The notes beneath the pieces were generated by a model that saw nothing but the letters and a program-made list of their open reading frames with translations, was not told where the DNA came from and made no database searches. A stretch of DNA of 64,000 nt, taken from positions 3,038,001 to 3,102,000 of the forward strand of contig JALGAS010000001.1 of the NCBI GenBank assembly GCA_023078685.1, in the 5' to 3' direction. The position numbers were made by a program, and so were the translations under genes. This document shows, piece by piece, positions 1 through 10,148 of the stretch. Numbering within the stretch: the stretch's first letter is position 1; each line of letters opens with the position of its first letter. Origin of the DNA: Neopestalotiopsis rosae (lineage: Eukaryota; Ascomycota; Sordariomycetes; Amphisphaeriales; Sporocadaceae).

Positions 1-1415
1 CCATTGTGGGTATTGTTGTCGGCGCTTGTATAGTCTTGTCTTTCATCGCATTAATTGTCTTCTGCGTTCGCCGGCGGCGAAAGCAGCAAAACGGTAGCAT
101 GATGGAAGCCGACAGCTTCAAGGACACTACCTCGTCTGTCGAGTCAGAATGCCCCAGAACACCAGTGGCCAGGATCTTTTCGCGAATTACCAGGACATTT
201 ACATCCAAGAGAAGTAGGAGGGTTGCGGCATACGAAGTGTCTGGCGACACCGCCCAGCCCTTTGAAGCTGCTGGGCAAGAGAGATATGAGCTGGCTGTTC
301 CGCCACCTCCTGTTGAGCTTGATGCAACAGATGCTCATTCGATCAATGGTACAACCGAGTTTGGAACCGATGACTCCCATAATCTAAGTCCATATGAGAT
401 TGCACGTCGCAAGATGGACAAGCAGCTCCAGGGACCAGTACCGGTATACACGCCGGGCCCATCACCGATAGAGTCGCATGGGATCGGCTACGAGAAGGGC
501 TATCAGGATGTCAGTTCTGTTCCCCATCATCGCCGGTCGGAGACCTCTCTCTTCTCCGAGAACAGGAGCCTTTCTCCTGCTTCAACGCCCACGTACGATG
601 AATACTCTTATTTAACACCGTCTCCGATACCATCACCAATGACTCCGCATCACATGGACTGGCCACCTCATGAGATGCCAAATATCTCGTCACCGATGCC
701 ATTCCCACCTCAAAACACGATGCCCCGTTCGACATCAAACCCTGGCTCGGGGTACGCGCCTTCATCGCCTTATACTCTTGAACGGCGACGCTCGATAAGC
801 AGATCTGCATCGATCGCAGGGTCTCCGACGTCCCCCATATCGCACTTTGCGCAACATATGCATTCTTTCCAAAGGACACCCATTGATCAGCAGAAAGTGG
901 TATGCTTAGGCCCGCTGCCAAGCGGTATCCGACCACCCGGCCCGACTGTACCAGCTCGTTCAGGCAGCTCGGCGGTGCAAGACTTCGCAATGCCAACAAT
1001 TTCTTCAGCAGCAGAATCGCGCCGCCAGTCGATAGCAGAAACATTGGGTAGCAATTTTACTGTGGAAGAAGAAGAGATCATCATGAATGAGATTGAGCAC
1101 AACGGGACATTTGGTGGTCATGGCCTAGCGGGAGCAATGATCGAGGAAGAGGAACCGGAGCTTTCGGCTGACCATACAACTGGAGGCCACGGTCAGTTTG
1201 AGCTGATTCACATCCCCGAGAGGCCGATTCCGGCGTCGGTTGTGTCCGATGCAGGACGACTTCAAGGCAGAGTTGACTTTGTCCACGTGCCGACGCCAGT
1301 AGATCCTACGGTGACACCGACATCAGCTACACAACGCCTGAACGGATTCGACTTGGTTCATGTGCCTCAACCAGCTCAGAAGAGATATAGCTGGGAAGCA
1401 AGCTCGCCCCAGTAG
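1..1415 (+). CDS. Single-pass membrane protein with long Ser/Pro-rich cytoplasmic tail (5' end missing)
   Basis: The reading frame is already open at the left edge (codons in phase with position 3), so only the C-terminal part is present. It begins with the end of a hydrophobic segment (about 20 residues, rich in I, V, L, F, A) followed directly by a stop-transfer cluster of four Arg and a Lys. This is the usual arrangement of a type I single-pass protein of the fungal plasma membrane with its tail inside the cell. The visible tail is about 445 residues, rich in Ser, Pro, Thr and His, with SPxP and proline clusters, acidic patches and RRxS-like kinase sites. Near the C-terminus a seven-residue motif (F/V-D/E-L/F-I/V-H-I/V-P) occurs three times at exact 25-residue spacing. 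I do not recognise the family. The ectodomain, which would tell whether this is a WSC/Mid2-like sensor, lies outside the window. The GTG at position 6 is not a start codon. Confidence 0.8.
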   Translation, partial: IVGIVVGACIVLSFIALIVFCVRRRRKQQNGSMMEADSFKDTTSSVESECPRTPVARIFSRITRTFTSKRSRRVAAYEVSGDTAQPFEAAGQERYELAVPPPPVELDATDAHSINGTTEFGTDDSHNLSPYEIARRKMDKQLQGPVPVYTPGPSPIESHGIGYEKGYQDVSSVPHHRRSETSLFSENRSLSPASTPTYDEYSYLTPSPIPSPMTPHHMDWPPHEMPNISSPMPFPPQNTMPRSTSNPGSGYAPSSPYTLERRRSISRSASIAGSPTSPISHFAQHMHSFQRTPIDQQKVVCLGPLPSGIRPPGPTVPARSGSSAVQDFAMPTISSAAESRRQSIAETLGSNFTVEEEEIIMNEIEHNGTFGGHGLAGAMIEEEEPELSADHTTGGHGQFELIHIPERPIPASVVSDAGRLQGRVDFVHVPTPVDPTVTPTSATQRLNGFDLVHVPQPAQKRYSWEASSPQ

Positions 1416-2163
1416 ACTACGGTCGTTACACTTGACTTGCGCAATAGCAAGCTTCAAGCCCGCCTTTTACGAAGGCAACCTTGTTTAAATCACCCTCTTA
1501 TTTGTTATTTATGGGAAGCGATGGCGTTTGGCTTGATTTTTCTTCAATGGCTTGTAGCTACAGCTGACACATCTATACTGTACGGAGAAGTGCATATACT
1601 GGCGAGAACGTTGGAGATATCCATGACAGGCCATACGGCGGACCACATTTAGTGTTGAAAAGAATGAAGCGTAATGACGTCGAAGTTCGAACAGTAGAAA
1701 GAATAGCTAAGCGGCTATACTTTTGAGAGTGTCTGTACCGCACGATTGTCACGTCAGATTTCCTGAGATGAAAGCTGTAGTGGAACTTTGCCAGTGATTA
1801 TCACTTCTCCATAATGCCGACATCAACTCTACGGTTCCCAACTTCGGATGAAGCTAGGGAATGCTATATCTCTCTAGCTTCATTTCACGAGCAAACCATC
1901 ATCAACGTGATTGGAGGACACTAATTCTGGCTCGGGGAATCGCTTGGACTTTGTCTTGCCACAGCTTACGGAATTCTGATCAGGTGCCAGTATTGATTAA
2001 AAACGAACCAACATTTCAAATATAAAGAGACCAAAACTAATAGACTTGGCTCGTACATGTCAGCAATTATAATCTAAGGCCGAAGCGCTAGACACGAAGT
2101 GAAGAGAAGTGCTAAACTTGAGAATGAAGAACAGGAAATCAACAATCGAATCACCACCCTTCA
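1416..2163. other. Intergenic region between convergent genes
   Basis: This is the shared 3' flank of the left-edge gene and the F-box gene, which converge. It is AT-rich with no credible coding frame. I see no repeat or RNA gene in it. Confidence 0.6.
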
Positions 2164-5100
2164 TCAAGCCCTGCCTTTGCCTTTGCCGCCAGCAACCAGA
2201 GCCGGAAATTCGTCCTCACTACCGTCCTGGTTGTGCTGAAAGGATTTTCGACTCTCTTCCTCGGCCAGGCTCAACTCCAACGCAAGACGCAAATCATCGT
2301 CCATATCAGGGCTCATCTCGTCAACAAAAGATACAGTCCCGGGCTGAACCATTGGGGTATGACTCGTCGACGGCGTTGATGGTGTCTGCTTACCGCGCCT
2401 CTCTGAGTAGGTCACTGGAAGGTCAAAGTCACCAGAGCTGTTGCCCTGAGGGGACTGAGCTGCACCGTTGACGTCCTCAAGCAAAGAAAGTCGTAAAGCT
2501 TGCTGAATCTGAAGTTCAAAGTCACTCTCGTCGTCCATGGGTTGAGGAGGTACGTTGCTACTGCTCGCGGTTGGCGGGCTGAAGCCTGTCACACTGGGAT
2601 CAGGCGTGACAGTGTCTAGACTGCGCCCACTCGTTGAAGTTGTGTCAAAAGCAGAGCCAGTCTCACTGGCACTGACTCGACGATATCCATCAAGCAAGAA
2701 TGCTTCTTGTGACATCATCTCTGCATACTGCAGTGCTTCTTCTTCGGTAAGATCAGCCAAGCCAACACCAAATCGCGATCGGAGGTGCGCCTGCTCTTGA
2801 GCTTTGCGATGCTCATCGACCCGTAACATCTCGGCTTCGGCAGCAATGTACCCTTTGAGACCCCCGGTGACCCGTCGGCTGCTGTCAGCGCGGCCATGAA
2901 TTTCCGAGTGACGAAGACGGCGTCTTCTGCCTGCTGGTTGACCCGTAGAGCTGTAAGCCCAGTATCGCACAAATGTACCAAAGCATACGATGCCCCTCAG
3001 TATGGTCGGATCTGGATCCAGATAAATGGCACCAACGGAAGCAAAAGCGCTAGTTCGTAAGTTTGGGTTTGCTGATAGCACCATGCGCGGTACACGGCCC
3101 ATTGAACGCGCATTCAGGGTTCGAATTGGATCCAAGGTGGATGCCAAAGGATCCCATGCTTGCACGAGACCATCGCTACCGCCATGTACCAAGTATAAGG
3201 CTGAGATGGCTAGACAAGATATCTCGGGTGACTCGGTTTGGATGATTCGGACAGGCTTGATACCGTCGACCAGGTGACCTGCTCTCATGTTCCAGAGCCA
3301 GACAGTGCCAACGCTTGTGCCAACACCAACCATCCTTGCCCGTCGGCCAGGGATCTCCGCCGGAGCTTGCTTGGTTGGTGTTGTAGAATCAGCCAATGTG
3401 CCCGTACTGTCTTTGGTAGGATTCTCTGATGACGTTGAAGTAGCAAAGAGCGACATATCCACGGCAGTAGTAGTAATCTTAACAGCATCATTGGGCAACA
3501 ATAGCCTTGTCTCCTGCCAATCATGAGGTTTACCGAGCCCGGAACTCATTGGTGATTGTGTTCCGGATGCCGCGGTTAGCAGAGGTTCTGACGGTTTCAG
3601 CTTAGCTGACTCGACCGAGTCGCCGCCAAACAGAGATGGTACTGCAGTTGCAGTGGGTTCAGTCTGCTCATTTGTCTCTGAGATGATATCTGTCAAACCT
3701 GCTTCACCAGTGATGACTCGTGAGAAGCGAGTTAAGGAAGCCGTCTGGTCCTCTTCGATACCACATTCGATGACGAATATGGCCTCCCCTGCACCATCTT
3801 CATTGACTGCGGAGAAGTCCACCTCAAGTTTGCGACGCATGTCCCAACCAGTGCAAACTTTGCGGAAATGACTTGGTTGGTAGCGCAGAAATTTCTCAAT
3901 CTCTCGAGCTTCTGCAATGAGTTGGTTCTTGTTCAAGTCCATGGTATTAGATGGAGAACGTGGTGAGTAGGCGCCTCGAAGCGCATTCTTTTCCCATTCG
4001 TCAGGCCGTGCCTGACGCCGAGTGGCCTCAACCAGGTGCCAGTAAGTGGATCGGCCAGCATACCAGGCACATTTTGTGGCATCCTCAGCCTTGGATCTGT
4101 TGACCAGAGGCGTTGGCGGCTGGGTCAAGTAAAAGACCTCACCGAGTGCATTCAAAGCCACGGCAAAAACACGTTTGGCGGCTTTGCGCTTTAGGCTGTA
4201 AGCCTCATCAACCTGAATGGCAATGATTGGAACTCCCGGACTTAAAGCCCAGCGAGCAGTAATCTGGCCTGTCGGAAAACGAGCTCCAGTCGATTCGGTT
4301 GACAGAGCATACGCAGTGATGACGCCCAAAGTAGAGCCTGTCAGAATGCCTATCATGGTCTGGGTAAGGGACGGTACCGCGGCAGACTTAGCGATCCAGA
4401 CCGAGCAAATGCCCTCGGAGAGCTCTGGTATCTTTGGAATGTCTGGGTGAGCGTCGGCCATGCTCGAGTCTGGACTGAGGTATTTGCCCCGGTATATTGT
4501 CGATGGGCGAAAGAAGGCGCGTCCGCCCGGGAATCCCTCTCCAGCAACGACTCCAAAAGGCTGGCTAGCATCCATGACATTCGGCACCGAGGCTGGTCCC
4601 TCACCCACGCCATACGGCAGAATGTGAGGCACAACCTCATCGAATTGGGAAAAGGTGAATGGGTCGTCGAGACCCCACTTCTCTACCTTTCCAATGGTTG
4701 GATCACTGGCACTGCAGGCGTTCAAATCTGCTGCACCATGTATCACTCGAGGCGGTTTCTTGGCGCTTGAAGCAAATGTAGCATGTGCATTGGTAACCAT
4801 GGAAGGCAGTTTGGTGTTGTACGTCAGGACCGCGCTCAGTTTCTTCCCAACGTGTGCATTACGCGTCGAAGATCCGATGCCGCGGGAGCTGCTGGGCTTG
4901 CCTCTAGCAAGACTTCTCAGGAGACGAGTACGAAGGAGATATTCGCTGCGCCATGAAGCATCGGGTGTCAGGTGCGTGAAGAAACGAGTCTCGGATCGGA
5001 TGAACTCGTCATCATCTTCTAGATCTCCATTCGATTTTCCTGATAGCAAAAGAGAATCATGGCCGGGGAAGAACCGCTGAAACGCCATGCGCCATGCATG

Positions 5101-5669
5101 GGAAGTCGTTACCAGACCATAAAAGCGCTTCGATACTAATGCCACGGCGGTATGAGAATCGGGGTGCAGGTGCGAGAGGATGTGCGTTAAGATCTCTGTA
5201 GGGGGTCAGTTGCTGCCAATTCCAGTCATTACTGCATAGAAATCGACGCACCATTGGGGAAATCAGCCAGCTGCGGTCCATCCGAGGATGGAGTGGCACG
5301 CTTCACAACCTTGAAGCCCATGGCCTGCCTCGGCGTCGAAGGCGACAATGCATTTTCGTACTCCGAAATACGCTGCCCGGGGGACAATAGAGAGGAATCC
5401 TGCACATTCAATCCGTGTAATTTGTCGTCGAGTCGGTCAATATCGACGTAGTCCGCAGGAGATCCGTGGCCGTACACGTCGCCATCGTGATCGGCGTTGC
5501 GGCCACGGAGTGACGGTGGCGTTGGACTGCGGGAGCTTCGCGAGTCGCGACCACGGTCAGAGCCGCCATGCTCGAGCTGGTGAAAGCCATGTTGGGAGGG
5601 AGTTTGGGGCGTGACGAGGGTGTTGATTCCTTGCGAGCTTTGGGAAACCTCAGGAAACTCTTGTTGCAT
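2164..5669 (-). CDS. Ufo1-like F-box / UIM protein, SCF ubiquitin-ligase substrate adaptor
   Basis: Two exons (5669-5252 and 5195-2164) joined by a 56-bp intron (GTGCGT...CAG) give 1149 residues. The intron splits the F-box: the exon 1 end DFPN joins EILTHIL and continues to LVSKRFYGLV, so the F-box spans about residues 135-185. The N-terminal 130 residues are Ser/Pro-rich. The middle contains degenerate WD-like strands (for example VWLWNMRAG and LVQAWDP) and long Ser/Thr-rich loops. The C-terminus carries two ubiquitin-interacting motifs at about residues 1031-1049 (IQQALRLSL) and 1105-1124 (LRLALELSLAEEE). F-box plus WD-like region plus C-terminal UIMs is the architecture of yeast Ufo1, the SCF receptor for Ho endonuclease, whose UIMs control its own turnover. 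This protein is longer than yeast Ufo1. The assignment by architecture is firm; strict orthology is inferred. Confidence 0.82.
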
Positions 5670-6761
<1,092 letters not shown>

Positions 6762-8767
6762 TCAAAGCATAAACCTAAAACCGACGAGACCGTCTTCAAC
6801 CCTAGCAGTCTCATTGCTGCCTTCCACAAGACCTTGTGCTTCCTCCGCGTCAAGTTCGCCGTTCCCATCTTTGCCACCTGGGTCCACCTTTTTATTCTGC
6901 CTCATCAGGTAGAACCGTAGTATGCCGGCCAAGACGACCACTCCAAACATGGCTACAGCGCAGGTCCACATGCCACGTTCAAAGAATGGTTCGTCACTGG
7001 TTGGATACAGCCTCGTGCCGACCAATGGCCCACACTGTCCGATTATCTGCATCAGCGCGAAGCCACCGCCCTGCTTGGACTCGGTAGGCTGGTTGTTAAT
7101 GGACCAGGCAATAATGAGCACGACGACATTGAAGAAGCCGCTCGCCGCCGGGTACACGGCCAGATATCTCAGCATTGGGTTTATTTTCAGTGGCCGCGCC
7201 AACGCCATGACGGTATAGCCCAAAGCAGACGACAAGGCATGAGCAATGACAAATGGAGCTCGTGTTTGCAACTTATCCGACAGATGAGCTGTGACGAGGA
7301 TCGTGAGAAACGCGATTAGATACGGCGGCGCGCTTAGGGCTTGGCTCTCGAGTGGAGTGTGGCCCATTTCATGCAGAATGGTGGGAAGGAAGACTGGTAG
7401 AGAGGAATAGGCCATATTGGTCAGGAAGAACATGAGGGCTGTAATCCAGGCCTTCGGATCGGCAAAAACAGACAGCACCTCTTTCGACTTTAGCGAAGAT
7501 CTTTTGGATTTTGTGCCGTTGTCCGCTCGCGTCCTTGGCTTCTCATGCCGGAGACGCAGGCGGGCGACTTTCTTCTCCCGGTCTGTGAGATAGGAGGCGG
7601 CCTGAGGATGATCAGGAATAACGCTCCAGGCAATAACTCCAATGATGACAGAGGGAAACCCTTCAATCAAGAACAGTAGACGCCAAGGTGCAATCGGGCC
7701 TGCCTCGCCAATTTTCAGAATGACCCAGGCCAACGATGATGCAAAGGTTGTAGCTAATGGGGCAGCTGGATATTCATGTGTAAGTCAAGGTCCGACAGAC
7801 GAGGAGCATGCGAATAAGACGTGTGCAGATTGTGTATACGTGTGATGGCGGGGACTTACCAGAAATGAAAAGCGCCGTGCGGAATGCCAATTCATCCTTC
7901 TTGAAAAAGAAAGACAAATAGAAAGGCACGCCCGAGAAACCTGCTTCTCCTATTCCCAACAGCGTGCGAAGGAATATGAGAGCGGGATATGAAACTGCGA
8001 TTGACTGTAAGGAAGCCACAATTCCCCAGGACAAAATGATGAGGGATATCTAGACAAATTAGATTATCGATTTCCGGAACGGAGTTCGGCGATACTCACG
8101 TAGATGTGAGCCGGGACGATTTTGAACAGCAGACTCATCCATTCAAATACAATGTAGGCGATATAGAACGAGGTCAAAGACCACGCATACCACTCACTTT
8201 TGGCTGGCCGTGACTGAAGGTCCTGTTCCATTCCGGCAAGGCGCGCATTGCCAATATCTGTGCTAATCATTAGAGCCTTCCAATGCAGAATGGAGCATCG
8301 AAGCTTTTCGTGAGTAACCTACTTGACCGGTCCAAAAAGGACATCATGTAGCAAACAGACAGGAATAAGACTAATCGCCTGTCGAACTTGCGGACGACAG
8401 CCCGCTCCTCGTCTGGGGTGTAGAGTTGAAAACTGGCGGCAGTACTGCTGCTGAGGCGCCTGTTTCTGCGCACGATGGGATGGAAGTCATCGTCATCACC
8501 TTCGTCGTCCTCCTCATCTTCATCGAGGCCACGTTCCCCACGGGATTGCTGGCGGTGGCTTTTGCGCTGATCTAGCTCCTGCAACTCGTACATTTCGTCA
8601 CCGTCTGGTCCCAGAAAAACCGATTCGTCTTGGCCATCGTTATCAAAGTCCGAGTCACTGTCGCTACTCCCAGCAATACGTGAGTTGCTGCTTGCCGCCT
8701 CCATGGACATAGTGGTTGTACGGGGTACTGGAGCGGGCCCTTTTGTCACCCCTTTCACTGCATTCAT
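6762..8767 (-). CDS. MFS transporter, anion:cation symporter (DAL5/Tna1-like) family
   Basis: Four exons (8767-8323, 8257-8100, 8049-7860, 7765-6762) with introns of 65, 50 and 94 bp encode 598 residues. Joining exons 1 and 2 restores the family hallmark at the end of TM1, FLDRSNIGNARLAGM. Later hallmarks are the TM4-TM5 region with LGIGEAGFSGVPFYLS, then W-R-L-L-F-L-I-E-G-F-P near TM6 and LTDREKK in the cytosolic loop. These are typical of the ACS family, which takes up anionic vitamins and small carboxylates such as allantoate, nicotinate or pantothenate across the plasma membrane. The substrate cannot be read from the sequence. The N-terminal cytosolic extension is unusually long, about 135 residues, Ser-rich and very acidic (EDEEDDEGDDDD). 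The start ATG at 8767 is the first in the open frame; a later start such as the Met at about residue 20 is possible. Confidence 0.9.
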
Positions 8768-10148
8768 CTCTGTCAGCTGGCACCGTGGTTAGCCGGACAG
8801 GGAGATGGTTATAGCAGGATTCCCCGACTCCATAGAAATGAGAGGAGCCAACAATCTAGAAATCGGAGTCAGTCTGCACAGTAGGCTTTGTGCGACTCCA
8901 TCGGGCAATGATGAAAAGAAAGACTGAAATGATTGAACGGCTGTGGAAACTGGCGACAGCAGCTGCGGAAGGCGTTGGTGTGTCCAATCAAGGTCTTGCT
9001 TGAAGTAATAAGCCAGGGGGGGGCCTGGATGGGTCGGTCTCCAGATTAGTGGGTGTGTAATAGGTACAGTGTGTAAGACTTGGCCATGGGCGACCGCTAA
9101 TATCCCTTGTCATGTAGTGCAGTCTCACCATAAATAGCAGGCTTTTGGGTGACTACCAGCCCGGTCCAGCATCAAAACCTGCCTGCCTTCGTAATTTCAC
9201 GCCCTGGTTGGTGTCGTAAACACCGTGCGCAATAGCATTTTCAAAAACCAGCATCAAGCAATCATATCTTCTTTATTTGAGAGGGAGCTGCTAGAGATCT
9301 ACAAATATCATACATAACAACACCCTCGACAAGAGAATTACTGGAATTACTAAGTATATCGACCACGTGGGAATGCACAAATGGAGTTAAAACTTACAAA
9401 TAACCTCAAAGTATCTATAAAGACTGCATGTACGTCTGCACGACGTGAACTCTCATCAATACATATGTATCCAATGACATCAAATGCATACGAGACTAGC
9501 TCCGGCACAAGCATATTTTCATGATTTGGAAGGTATATTTAAGATTGTTTTTTTTTCTGGGTCTATTCATTGTGTATACACTACGAGATGGCCCAGAAGG
9601 CTCTACTCCACGATTGTTCATCTTGAAGTCGCGAGCCATGTGATTCGCGTCGCAACACGGCCAACATGGCTGCTTCAAAAGTATTGTACATTGCTTCGCG
9701 CTTTCTAACTTGGCACCAGCAGCGCCGCACCTCGTGGAGAACCCCTCCGGCATACCGTTCGGTGCCATCTCCATCACCAAGCCGCCCTTCTCCATCATCT
9801 ACAGCAGCCCCAATCCCTACTCTCCGCTACAAACAAAATTAGATTGAAAAAAGGAAATTGATCGGAGCACCGAACCAAAGACCAGCAAAAAGGGTGGGTC
9901 TAGATTCTTGATGATGCCCAAATGTGTGATACTATGTTTCGGCATCTATCTCAAGATTGAGACGTAAGACCAGAAAAGTTTTAAAAATAAGAAAAATTTT
10001 GAGCGGTGCTCGCAGGTCCTGGGGGGCCAGCCACGATGCCAAGATGGGTAAAGACATGGGCGGGATAGGCCTTCCCGGAGGGGTATCGAAGAGTACGAAA
10101 AAAAGGTATGAATCAATGGACGGGCGTAGAGTTCGTGTGCGTCAGTCT
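8768..10148. other. Intergenic region upstream of the MFS gene and downstream of the mucin gene
   Basis: Both flanking genes run leftward, so this holds the MFS promoter and the mucin gene's 3' flank. It is mostly AT-rich without coding signal. The exception is a GC-rich island at about 9710-9840, open in several frames and described as a finding. A G8 run occurs near 9017 and a CACGTG box near 9366. Confidence 0.55.
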
